A stretch of 64,000 nt of DNA, taken from contig JAMCRT010000030.1 of NCBI GenBank assembly GCA_023380695.1, positions 5,470 through 69,469 of the forward strand, given 5' to 3'. This document shows, piece by piece, positions 18,448 through 25,928 of this stretch (its first letter is position 1; every line of letters begins with the position of its first letter). The stretch comes from Patescibacteria group bacterium. Lineage in GTDB: Bacteria > Patescibacteriota > Dojkabacteria > JAKAPS01 > JAJZLI01. The notes beneath the pieces are model-generated. The model was not told where the DNA came from. It saw nothing but the letters and a program-made list of their open reading frames with translations, and did not search any database. The position numbers and the translations under genes were made by a program.

Positions 18448-18476
18448 TTGTATTCTATCAAAAAAGTTTGTAATAT
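18448..18476 (+). promoter_or_regulatory. Possible promoter before pilM-N
   Basis: TTGTAT at 18448-18453 and TAATAT at 18471-18476 are 17 bp apart; the ATG at 18483 lies 6 nt further on. The hexamers are weaker than at galU, but the geometry is the same. Confidence 0.35.
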
Positions 18477-18482
18477 AAAGAT

Positions 18483-20084
18483 ATGGAAAAACTCCTTAAT
18501 AATATTGTACGAAAAGAGAAGTTTATAGGTATAGATATTTCTGCAACTTCTGTAAAAATACTGCAATTTGAAAAAAATAAGAAAAATTATAAACTAATAT
18601 CTTTAGGAGAGAAAGAAATACCAATTACGGCTTTTGTTGCAGGAGTTATAAGGCAAAAAGAAATAGTATCTCAAGGCATATTAGATCTTTTAAAGGTAGC
18701 GAATCCTTCAAAAATAAAAACTAAATTTGCTGTAGTATCTCTACCTGATGATCAAATATTTACACAACTAGTTAATATACCAAAGGTAGAATATTCTAAA
18801 ATAAGAGAAACTTTATCTTATCAATTACCTTCTTTTATTCCAATGAAAGAAGATGAAATCTATTGGAGCTATGATATTTTAAATGAAACTAGCGATGAAT
18901 ATGAAATTATTATTACTGCAGTAACAAAAGAATCTTCAGATTCATTCATAGATACATTATCTCTTGCAAACCTAACACCTCTTCTTTTTGAGCCTCGCTC
19001 AAAAAGTGCTCTACGATCAATCCTTGTAAAAAATGATGTGCAAAATGAATATATGCTTATTGATATTGGAAAAAGTATGACAACAGTTTCTATATCTAAA
19101 AAAGACTCAATACAATATTCTTCTTCTTTCTATTTTGGATTAAACCAAATAAAAAAAATTGTAGGAGAATATAAAAAGATAAATGATGCTGAAGTAGAAG
19201 ATATCTTACAAAAAGAAGGAATACCAAAAAAGGATGCAAAGCTAAAAGAATATCTAGATAAAATGTTTGAAACCCTTACAGGAGAAATCAAAAAAACAAT
19301 TAACTTTTATGGAGAGGATAAAATATCAAAAATATTCCTTTATGGTGACACATTGAATATAGAGGGTATAGAAGAATATATAACTCCTATTACAAAAATA
19401 CATATAGAAAAAGCAAAACCTTCTCTACCAATATATCCAGTACTGCAATGGGAAAAACATGAAAAAATATCTCCATATATACCTGTAATTGGAATAGAGT
19501 TGATAAATAAAGTAAAAAATAACACAACTATAAATTTATTACCTGCAAAAACTCAAAGAATTTCAATATTAAAATTCTTTGTAAAAGAATTTTTACAGCT
19601 TTTAAATATTATACTGGTTAACTTATTTATACTCTCACTTCTTTTTTTATATTTATCTTTTCAAAATGAAATCACTGCCTCCAATCTAAGAAATGAAGTA
19701 ACCTCATATAATAGACAAATTAATAGCTCTAAATATAAAGGAATAGCAGGAACAATAAATAAACTTAACTCTGATTTAAATACAGTAAATACAACATACA
19801 AAAATCATCTTGTATGGTCACCATATATTACCACTATAGCAAGTGTTACTCCTGCAGGAATGGCAATTACTAGAATGACAATAAAAAATGTTAATTCTAC
19901 AACAAGTGCAACTCCTATATGGCAAGTAAAAATGTCAGGAGTAGCAATGTCGAGAGCTCAAATAATAAGTCTTTCAAAAACAATTGAAAGTTATAAGTAT
20001 TTTTATAATGTAACTATGCCTCTTTCAAACTTTCAAACTAATGCAAATGTACCTTTTATTTTAATGTTTGATATTAAGACATGA
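18483..20084 (+). CDS. pilM: PilM-PilN fusion protein of the type IV pilus
   Basis: 533 residues. Residues about 1-350 are PilM, an actin-like ATP-binding protein: FIGIDISATSVKILQFEK at the start, PDDQIFTQLVNIPKV, SYQLPSFIPMKEDEIYWSYD, and MLIDIGKSMTTVSISKKDS as the second phosphate loop. Residues about 372-393 form a membrane helix, followed by a PilN-like periplasmic region (coiled coil, then ITRMTIKNVNSTTS and a ferredoxin-like strand pattern). In most bacteria PilM and PilN are separate proteins joined by a short peptide. The fusion fits the length (about 350 plus 180) and leaves no separate pilN gene. PilO follows, overlapping by 4 bp. Confidence 0.85.
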   Translation: MEKLLNNIVRKEKFIGIDISATSVKILQFEKNKKNYKLISLGEKEIPITAFVAGVIRQKEIVSQGILDLLKVANPSKIKTKFAVVSLPDDQIFTQLVNIPKVEYSKIRETLSYQLPSFIPMKEDEIYWSYDILNETSDEYEIIITAVTKESSDSFIDTLSLANLTPLLFEPRSKSALRSILVKNDVQNEYMLIDIGKSMTTVSISKKDSIQYSSSFYFGLNQIKKIVGEYKKINDAEVEDILQKEGIPKKDAKLKEYLDKMFETLTGEIKKTINFYGEDKISKIFLYGDTLNIEGIEEYITPITKIHIEKAKPSLPIYPVLQWEKHEKISPYIPVIGIELINKVKNNTTINLLPAKTQRISILKFFVKEFLQLLNIILVNLFILSLLFLYLSFQNEITASNLRNEVTSYNRQINSSKYKGIAGTINKLNSDLNTVNTTYKNHLVWSPYITTIASVTPAGMAITRMTIKNVNSTTSATPIWQVKMSGVAMSRAQIISLSKTIESYKYFYNVTMPLSNFQTNANVPFILMFDIKT

Positions 20085-20635
20085 ATATATCTAAAATTAT
20101 AAAATATAAAGACTACCTAATATATGCAATTCTCCTTATTGCAATGATTTATTTTCTTTCATTTTCATATTCAAAATATTCTGTCTCTCAAAATCAAAAA
20201 CAAAAATTAAAAAACTCAATAGTGATACTGCAAAATAAAGCAAACCAAGATGTATCAATGTATAAAGAAAAACAAACTTATCAAAAAAGTATTCTTTATA
20301 TAAAAGATACACTTCCTACAAACATCTCTCTTATAAGTTGGGTAAGACAAGAAAATATTATGGCAAATCTTTCGGGAGTAAGGAATCAGATCACATTTGC
20401 AAATGCCCTGCTTTCAACAAATAATATAACTATAGTGGGATCAACAACAAAAACAACTCCTCAAATATTAGGAGTTACAATTGATTTACAAGGATCATTT
20501 AGCAATATATTGACATTTATAAAAATGGTTGAAAACTCATATTATTTTACAAATATAGAATCTATTGCAATAAGTAATCAAACAGGTGTAAATTATCTTA
20601 ATGCGTCAATATCTCTTAATCTATATGTACAATAA
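20081..20635 (+). CDS. pilO: Type IV pilus alignment protein PilO
   Basis: 184 residues. One membrane helix near residues 12-30, then a coiled coil (KQKLKNSIVILQNKANQDVS) and a ferredoxin-like domain with ILGVTIDLQGSFSNILTFIK and VENSYYFTNIESI, the usual PilO pattern. It would pair with the PilN part of the upstream fusion in the alignment complex across the inner membrane. It begins inside the end of pilM-N and ends in a TAATG junction with the next gene. Confidence 0.85.
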   Translation: MNISKIIKYKDYLIYAILLIAMIYFLSFSYSKYSVSQNQKQKLKNSIVILQNKANQDVSMYKEKQTYQKSILYIKDTLPTNISLISWVRQENIMANLSGVRNQITFANALLSTNNITIVGSTTKTTPQILGVTIDLQGSFSNILTFIKMVENSYYFTNIESIAISNQTGVNYLNASISLNLYVQ

Positions 20636-20895
20636 TGAATAAAAAAAAGGTGAAATTTGACAATTATACAGTTGAAATAATTAGATATACGGTCATTATT
20701 ATACTAATAATCATAAATATATATGTTCTCTCTTCCATATTTAAAGGAACACAAAATACTACATTTATGGTACCTGCATCTCCACAAATTAATACCACAG
20801 AACTAAAAAGTCTGGAAAATATTGTCTCCCCAAAACTCATTTATGGAAATAATTCTGTAGTACCTGTAGTTAATGTCCCAAATATATTCCACTAA
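20635..20895 (+). CDS. Small membrane-anchored protein at the end of the pilus operon
   Basis: 86 residues: a basic cytosolic start, one membrane helix (about 18-38), and a short Pro/Asn-rich outer tail of about 45 residues. It starts within the pilO stop codon (TAATG), so it is almost certainly translated with pilO. The position is that of PilP in proteobacterial operons, but it is too short for a PilP domain and I see no lipobox. Function not recognised; a pilus role is inferred from linkage alone. Confidence 0.6.
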   Translation: MNKKKVKFDNYTVEIIRYTVIIILIIINIYVLSSIFKGTQNTTFMVPASPQINTTELKSLENIVSPKLIYGNNSVVPVVNVPNIFH

Positions 20896-21601
20896 AATTC
20901 CTCTCAAAAAATCTTTAGGGCAAAATTTTATTACAAATAAAAAATATATCCCTAATCTATTATCTCTGATAAACAAAGAAGACTTAGTAATAGAGATAGG
21001 TCCAGGGAGTGGAAATATAACAGAAGCACTTTATAAAAAAACAGAAGATCTTATACTTATTGAAAAAGATGAAAGATTTGAGAGATTATTAAAAGAAAAA
21101 TTTCCAAAAGCAAAGATCTATATTCAAGATGTTCTAGATTTTGATTTGTCTTTAATCCACCAATATAAAGTTGTTGGTGCGCTTCCTTATTATATTTCAA
21201 AAGATATAATATCCAAATTTTTAAAAGGAGAAAACAGAGCAGAGACTATTTCTGTAATATTACAAAAAGAAGTTGCAGCAAAATACACTAAATCAGGACA
21301 GCTTTTATATAACACTCTACTAATTTATGCAGACACAATCATTGCAGATGCAAAAATTGCAAAAGAAAATTTTTATCCTAGACCTAAAATAGATTCACAA
21401 ATTATACATATAAAGGATATTCACAAATACAATAAAGAAGATAAATCTCTTGAAACATTTATAAAATCTGGATACAAAAATCCTCGAAAAAAATTAAAAG
21501 CAAGTATAGAAGTTCCATATGATTTTAAAGACCTAAGAGCACATGAACTTTCTTTTGAAGATTGGACAAAGCTATTTAAATTAAAAAGTGAAAATAGATA
21601 A
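20873..21601 (+). CDS. rsmA: 16S rRNA adenine dimethyltransferase RsmA (KsgA)
   Basis: 242 residues, a little short of the usual 260-270. It dimethylates two adjacent adenines near the 3' end of 16S rRNA during small-subunit maturation. Visible motifs are KKSLGQNFITN at the start, VIEIGPGSGNITEAL (S-adenosylmethionine site, about 40-54), LIEKDERF, and VLQKEVAAKY. The catalytic motif normally NLPY reads GALPYYIS (about 102-109), so the Asn that positions the target base is replaced by Ala. The C-terminal small domain is abbreviated. It overlaps the preceding small gene by 23 bp. A decayed copy of its 3' end lies at 22912-22956. Confidence 0.87.
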   Translation: MSQIYSTKIPLKKSLGQNFITNKKYIPNLLSLINKEDLVIEIGPGSGNITEALYKKTEDLILIEKDERFERLLKEKFPKAKIYIQDVLDFDLSLIHQYKVVGALPYYISKDIISKFLKGENRAETISVILQKEVAAKYTKSGQLLYNTLLIYADTIIADAKIAKENFYPRPKIDSQIIHIKDIHKYNKEDKSLETFIKSGYKNPRKKLKASIEVPYDFKDLRAHELSFEDWTKLFKLKSENR

Positions 21602-21934
21602 AAATCTCAAAATATTATATATATCTCTGGATAATTCGGAAAGAGATTGAAGACCTTAAAAACTTGGCAATATATTCGATATTTCATAATTCAATCTGGA
21701 CAAGTACATATGTTTGAAGAAAGCACTTTAATTTCAATAGGTCACCCTTCTATTAGAAAATCTTTTTACACCTTTCCCATATTAGAGAACTTACTAAACA
21801 TCAGAAATCAATAGATTCTGCTATATTTTGTAGATTATTGAAAGAGAACTAATTGATCAAGCCAAGAAGATTATCCTCTAAGATCTGGATGAAATAAAAC
21901 CTTTTCAAATTGTGCCAAAGAAAAATAATTTTAA
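21602..21934. other. Gene-free 333-bp stretch with coding debris
   Basis: No intact frame. Positions 21785-21872 resemble 27379-27464: both read LTKxxK, then a Y/F-rich stretch, then LLK in one frame and end in CTAATTG followed by a CAAG-containing motif. A shorter copy lies at 22866-22890. The parent gene is not recognised. Confidence 0.5.
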
Positions 21935-22228
21935 TTAAAAAATTATTTTATTTGCAATTTCTTTTGCATGACCTTCTTTAGCTATTTTTATTTGTTTATC
22001 AAAATTCTGGGGTTTATTGTTTGCTTTTTTTATATATCCAAAAGCATCCTCTAATGATAAAGGAGAAGCTTTAATCTTTACATTACTATTTTCTGCAACA
22101 AAAATAACTTTAGTTTGTGGAGTTACTCCTAACAGCTTTCTAATTTGTACTGGCAGAGTTACTTGTCCTCTTTGCTGTACTGTTGATATGAATTCCTTTT
22201 TATATTGTATTTTTGATAGATTTTTCAT
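21935..22228 (-). CDS. AbrB/MazE-type DNA-binding antitoxin
   Basis: 97 residues. A SpoVT-AbrB swapped-hairpin domain is clear: STVQQRGQVTLPVQIRKLLG, then TPQTKVIFVAENSNVKI (residues about 14-52). The C-terminal 40 residues are basic and probably wrap the toxin. It is transcribed away from a PIN-domain gene 210 bp to the right. Together they look like a toxin-antitoxin pair, although such pairs are normally in one operon. The intergenic region has several short palindromic stretches (for example around 22370-22395) that could be its operator. Confidence 0.75.
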   Translation of the reverse strand: MKNLSKIQYKKEFISTVQQRGQVTLPVQIRKLLGVTPQTKVIFVAENSNVKIKASPLSLEDAFGYIKKANNKPQNFDKQIKIAKEGHAKEIANKIIF

Positions 22229-22438
22229 GATACTATATCGTAATTAATTGTCATCATTAGTATATACTTTAACATGTTTTTTGTCAACCATTATATTGTA
22301 ATTTATTATGTAATTGCAACATAAGTTTACATTTTGTAATTATAAAAGTGTTTAAATAAATTAAATGTATGTATGTTGTATAAATTCATACATCAAGGTA
22401 TAATGAAAATATACATCTTATATTAGTATATTGTTGTT

Positions 22439-22864
22439 ATGGAAACTAAGGAAATGAAGTTTGTTGATACAAATATGTTTTTAAGATATTTTATCAATGA
22501 CGACCAAGTTAAATCTAAAAAGGTTAGAGAATTATTTATAAGAGTTAAGGAAAATAAAAAAACTCTTTTTACTTCAGAATCAGTTATAGGAGAGATAATC
22601 TATGTACTTTCTTCAAAAAACTTACCTTACAATGTTCCAAGAAAAATAATTACTGAATTAATATTAACAATAATTAGGCTGAAAAACATGAAATTGGACA
22701 ATAAGGCAACCATAATAAGGGCATTAGATATATACGCCAACAATCTTCTAGACTTTGAAGATGCTATAGCAGTTTCTGTGATGGAATCTAAGAAAATTAC
22801 AAAAATATATTCATATGATAATGATTTTGAAAAATTTAAAAAAATTGAAAGGATTGAGCCCTAA
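22439..22864 (+). CDS. PIN-domain ribonuclease toxin (VapC-like)
   Basis: 141 residues from the ATG at 22439, or 136 from the more conventional MKFVDTN start at 22454. PIN acidic residues are in place: VDTNMFLRYF (first Asp), SESVIGEIIYVLSS (Glu), then LDFEDAIAVSVMES (Asp) and KIYSYDNDFEKF (last Asp cluster). PIN toxins cut tRNA, rRNA or mRNA when the antitoxin is lost. The partner is probably the divergent AbrB-type gene at 21935-22228. The module is bracketed by two copies of the rsmA 3' end. Confidence 0.8.
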   Translation: METKEMKFVDTNMFLRYFINDDQVKSKKVRELFIRVKENKKTLFTSESVIGEIIYVLSSKNLPYNVPRKIITELILTIIRLKNMKLDNKATIIRALDIYANNLLDFEDAIAVSVMESKKITKIYSYDNDFEKFKKIERIEP

Positions 22865-22911
22865 TGTACTAATTAGATAAGCTAGGAAAGAGCTAAGAGC
22901 GTTAGGTAGAA

Positions 22912-22956
22912 CTATTTAAAGTAAAATATAGATAAAACCCCTCAAAATAATATATA
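22912..22956 (+). repeat. Decayed duplicate of the rsmA 3' end
   Basis: Matches about 21572-21620 with one gap of 5-6 bases: both have CTATTTAAA, GTAAA or TTAAA, ATAGATAAAA and CTCAAAATAnTATATA. The two copies flank the AbrB/PIN module like an imperfect direct repeat. Confidence 0.55.
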
Positions 22957-22978
22957 GTTAGATATTTTTTATTACACC

Positions 22979-23857
22979 TCAGACTTCTTTTATGGATACC
23001 TTTGTTGTTTTACTTATTATCTTTGCTTGGAAGTACATAAAGAGACTTTGTACTACCCAATAAATAGATAATGCAGCTGGAATTGGACCTATTATCCCCA
23101 ATGATATGATAACAAGGAACACAGGCATAAAATATAACATCTGTTTAGACATAATAGAACCTATTACTTCAGGATCCATACCTGCTGACTCTTTCTTGCC
23201 TTTCTTTCCCTCTTTAATTTCTAATTTTGTACTTTCTTCCGCTATTTTTTCTTTAGTTGAAGGAAGCATTGCTTTTGTCACAAGATATTGAGAATAGCCT
23301 ACTAACAATGACAATACTATATATGGTATAGCTACTAAAGTAAAAATGTGCATTTCACTTGCATCCTTACTAATGTTACCAATAAGGAAAAAATTTAAAT
23401 TATAGTGATATGAAGCGGGATACTTCAAAAATGGAATATACATAATCTTATTTATAAAAGATGCGCTGTGTCCTGAAATCATTAAAATAGCCTCATATAT
23501 AGCCCAAAGAAATGGTAATTGCACTATCAGAGACAAACAACTCCCATATGGACTTACCCCCTCTTCTTTGAATAACTTCATTTGTTCTTCTCTTAATTTC
23601 ATAAGATCAGATTTATATTTTTTCTGTATTTCTTTCAATTTAGGCTGAACTTTTTGCATTTTGATAGAAGAAAGTATCTGAGATTTCAAAGTAGGCCATA
23701 GTAATATTCTTATAAGAATAGTTAGTATTATTATAGAAACACCAAAATTATTCCCCGCAATTTTATAAAAAAGAATAAATAAATTTAAAATTGGATGAAA
23801 AAAAATTGTATTCCAAAAAAATTGTATGTAATGCCAAATACTTATAAAAAAATTCAT
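22979..23857 (-). CDS. yidC: Membrane protein insertase YidC/Oxa1
   Basis: 292 residues, the short YidC form without the large periplasmic domain of proteobacteria. It inserts membrane proteins alone or with SecYEG. The pattern is an N-terminal hydrophobic region, FGVSIIILTILIRILLWP (the helix carrying the groove arginine), KMQKVQPKLKEIQKKYK (cytosolic coiled coil), EGVSPYGSCLSLIVQLPFLWAIY, and two later helix pairs. A basic loop (KEGKKGKKES) precedes the last helices. It overlaps rnpA by 4 bp in the conserved rpmH-rnpA-yidC order. Confidence 0.92.
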   Translation of the reverse strand: MNFFISIWHYIQFFWNTIFFHPILNLFILFYKIAGNNFGVSIIILTILIRILLWPTLKSQILSSIKMQKVQPKLKEIQKKYKSDLMKLREEQMKLFKEEGVSPYGSCLSLIVQLPFLWAIYEAILMISGHSASFINKIMYIPFLKYPASYHYNLNFFLIGNISKDASEMHIFTLVAIPYIVLSLLVGYSQYLVTKAMLPSTKEKIAEESTKLEIKEGKKGKKESAGMDPEVIGSIMSKQMLYFMPVFLVIISLGIIGPIPAALSIYWVVQSLFMYFQAKIISKTTKVSIKEV

Positions 23858-24195
23858 AATTTATCTACCTTTTTTAAAATATTTATTATATTTTCCTTTA
23901 TATCCTCAAAAGTTATTTCCTTCCACTGATCTTTAAGATTATGATTTACGAGGAAAATAAAATCAAATCCTGTTTTTATTTCAGAAAGATTTTCTCTTAT
24001 AACAAACCTAAATCTCCTTTTTACCTTATTTCTAAGATGAGCCTTTCCTAATTTTTTTCGTATAACAAACCCAAATCTTGAGTGTTTCAAACTATTCTCT
24101 TTGTAGAAAAGAATAAAATATGGATTTGATATTTTTTGTTTTCCTTTGTAAATATTATCAAATCCATGTCTCAATCTATTTTTAGATGGAAGCAT
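23854..24195 (-). CDS. rnpA: Ribonuclease P protein component
   Basis: 113 residues. It assists RNase P RNA in 5' processing of tRNA. The family's basic RNA-binding helix is present as KAHLRNKVKRRFRFVIREN (RNR-type motif), preceded by FGFVIRKKLG. It starts MLPSKNRLRHGFDNIYKGK, as usual for RnpA. It follows rpmH by 7 bp and overlaps yidC by 4 bp, the conserved gene order. Confidence 0.9.
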   Translation of the reverse strand: MLPSKNRLRHGFDNIYKGKQKISNPYFILFYKENSLKHSRFGFVIRKKLGKAHLRNKVKRRFRFVIRENLSEIKTGFDFIFLVNHNLKDQWKEITFEDIKENIINILKKVDKL

Positions 24196-24202
24196 GATAA
24201 AT

Positions 24203-24385
24203 TTATCTTATCTTATTTCTAGGTTTCTTTCCAATCTTTCTATATACATCAGAAACTGTTAAGTTATGCCTTCCCTTTGCTCTTCTTCTTTTTAGAATAT
24301 TTTGACCACCATTACTAGACATTCTAGATAAAAATCCTCTTTTCCTCAATGTCTTTAATTTTTTAGGTTGATAAGTTCTTTTCAT
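24203..24385 (-). CDS. rpmH: Ribosomal protein bL34
   Basis: 60 residues, starting [20 protein letters not shown] and containing [15 protein letters not shown], so a clear bL34. It is about 15 residues longer than the usual 44-46 because of a basic C-terminal extension ([13 protein letters not shown]). It heads the rpmH-rnpA-yidC operon. A -10 box TATAAT on the minus strand (24396-24401 region) lies about 11 nt before the start. In many bacteria this operon sits beside dnaA; here dnaA is about 20 kb away. Confidence 0.93.
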   Translation of the reverse strand: MKRTYQPKKLKTLRKRGFLSRMSSNGGQNILKRRRAKGRHNLTVSDVYRKIGKKPRNKIR

Positions 24386-24488
24386 AACAGTAATAGATTA
24401 TACATTATATAAAAAATTTGAGCAATACAATGTATGTGACCCATGCAACATATTGACTTATAATCACTATGAATATATTATATATATA

Positions 24489-24665
24489 ATGATGTACTGG
24501 GCAGGACATTCACAACAGGTAATGTATAACACAACGCTATTTGGATGGTTATATCCTATAATAGTTGTATTTATATTGGTTATTGTCATTGTAGTTTTGA
24601 TTCTACTTGCAATATATTTGTACATGAAAATAAACGAGATTTCTAATAATAAAAGCAAAAAATAA
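24489..24665 (+). CDS. Small single-helix membrane protein
   Basis: About 58 residues from the tandem ATGs at 24489/24492: MMYWAGHSQQVMYN, then a long hydrophobic segment (about 18-45) and a basic tail (INEISNNKSKK). It resembles the small MMYWG-type proteins often seen in CPR genomes, whose function is unknown. A TTGACT hexamer (24453-24458) lies upstream, but the -10 box is ambiguous. The rpiB start follows immediately. Confidence 0.5.
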   Translation: MMYWAGHSQQVMYNTTLFGWLYPIIVVFILVIVIVVLILLAIYLYMKINEISNNKSKK

Positions 24666-24666
24666 C

Positions 24667-25116
24667 ATGATATACATTTCATCAGATCACGCAGGATATA
24701 AGTTAAAGAGCGAAGCTATAGGATATCTCTCAGAAATTTCTGAAACCTTCGAAGACCTGGGGCCTTACAGTTTTGATAAAAAGGATAATTATCCATTATT
24801 TGCACAAAATCTTTGTAAAAAAGTGCTTTCAAATAAAAATTCTTTAGGAATTCTTATTTGTGATACAGGTGAGGGGATGGTTATCTCTGCAAATAGATTT
24901 AAAGGAATAAGAGCAACCCTGTGTTTAGATATATTTTTAACTGAAAGGTCAAAATTACATAATAATGCAAATGTTTTAGTACTTTCAGGTATCTATAATA
25001 AAGACAATTACAAAGAAATTATTAGTACATTTATAAATACACCATTTTCAAACGAAGAAAGGCATAAAAAAAGAATAGATATGATTGATAAATATGATAA
25101 TCCCAGCAATTCTTGA
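24667..25116 (+). CDS. rpiB: Ribose-5-phosphate isomerase B (LacA/RpiB family)
   Basis: 149 residues, normal for RpiB. It interconverts ribose-5-phosphate and ribulose-5-phosphate. The start MIYISSDHAGYKLKSEAI carries the family's SDHAG motif. The active-site loop, usually CGTGIGM, reads CDTGEGMVISANRFKGIRA: the catalytic Cys is kept, but Gly and Ile are replaced by Asp and Glu. HNNANVLVLSG is also family-typical. The end overlaps rpe by 23 bp, so these two pentose phosphate enzymes are coupled. Confidence 0.88.
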   Translation: MIYISSDHAGYKLKSEAIGYLSEISETFEDLGPYSFDKKDNYPLFAQNLCKKVLSNKNSLGILICDTGEGMVISANRFKGIRATLCLDIFLTERSKLHNNANVLVLSGIYNKDNYKEIISTFINTPFSNEERHKKRIDMIDKYDNPSNS

Positions 25117-25717
25117 AAAAACAAAAGAAGACCTACTTTTAAGAATATCTCAGATAGAATCACTCACAGATATGGTACATATTGATATAATGGATGGGAG
25201 TATCACTGATGAGAAAACCTTTCACCCATCACTAATAAAAAACATTAATATTCCATCAGAAATACATTTTATGTGCAATACACCTTCTTTATATATAAAT
25301 GATATTAATGGGGGATTAGTACAAAAAGTAATAATACAAAGAGAAATAGATAATTTTGAGAAAGAAATAAAAATATTTAAAGACCTATTCATAACATATG
25401 GATCTTTAGATATAGGTACACCAACAGATGATATTAAAGATTTTATAGATATCCTAGACGGAATAATGCTCATGAGCGTAAAATTTGGTAAAGCTGGACA
25501 AGAATTTAACTCTACTGTTTTAGGTAAAATAGATAAAATAAAAAATTTTACAAATAATACAGAACTTGATGGGGGAATAACATTGGATAATGTTAAACTT
25601 TGCTATGATAAAGGAATAAAGGATTTTGCAATAAGTAGTTCTATTTATAAATCAGAGAACATAAAAAAAACTATAGAAAATTTTAATAATGTATTATATG
25701 GGCAACTCAAGACATAA
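25094..25717 (+). CDS. rpe: Ribulose-phosphate 3-epimerase
   Basis: 207 residues from the ATG at 25094 (IIPAILEKTKEDLLLRI); a TTG at 25085 is the alternative start. It interconverts ribulose- and xylulose-5-phosphate. Motifs fit a TIM-barrel Rpe: MVHIDIMDGSITDEKTFHPS (metal-binding His/Asp), EIHFMCNTPS, LMSVKFGKAGQEF (normally MSVxPGxxGQxF), and ELDGGITLDNV with the second catalytic Asp. The strand-6 region is shorter than usual. A diverged copy of its last 30 bases lies at 27501-27533 next to zwf, bracketing the DUF4143 gene. Confidence 0.85.
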   Translation: MIIPAILEKTKEDLLLRISQIESLTDMVHIDIMDGSITDEKTFHPSLIKNINIPSEIHFMCNTPSLYINDINGGLVQKVIIQREIDNFEKEIKIFKDLFITYGSLDIGTPTDDIKDFIDILDGIMLMSVKFGKAGQEFNSTVLGKIDKIKNFTNNTELDGGITLDNVKLCYDKGIKDFAISSSIYKSENIKKTIENFNNVLYGQLKT

Positions 25718-25928
25718 AGATGTGTAGTACACACACATATTGGACTTTAGGTGTGAATTTAAAATAAAATTTATAAAACTTTTAAAAAGATTATCATAAG
25801 AACTATCAAACAAGACTTTTTCAGCACTATTATTTAATTGGAAAAGACCCGGGCTACGACTACAGCCTGTACAATACTTAATCGTGTCAAAATCGTTTGT
25901 ACCTATACATAATCGTTCCATGAAATAC
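25718..25928. other. Short gene-free stretch between rpe and the DUF4143 gene
   Basis: No supported gene. A minus-strand frame is open here but overlaps the ATPase in a different frame and shows no family motif, so I leave it out. The left boundary coincides with the copy of the rpe 3' end repeated at 27501. Confidence 0.4.

Noticed and set aside
24453..24488. TTG start extending the small membrane protein upstream
   Set aside because: The upstream codons give an unconvincing sequence and overlap a -35-like element; the tandem ATG at 24489/24492 gives the familiar MMYW start.
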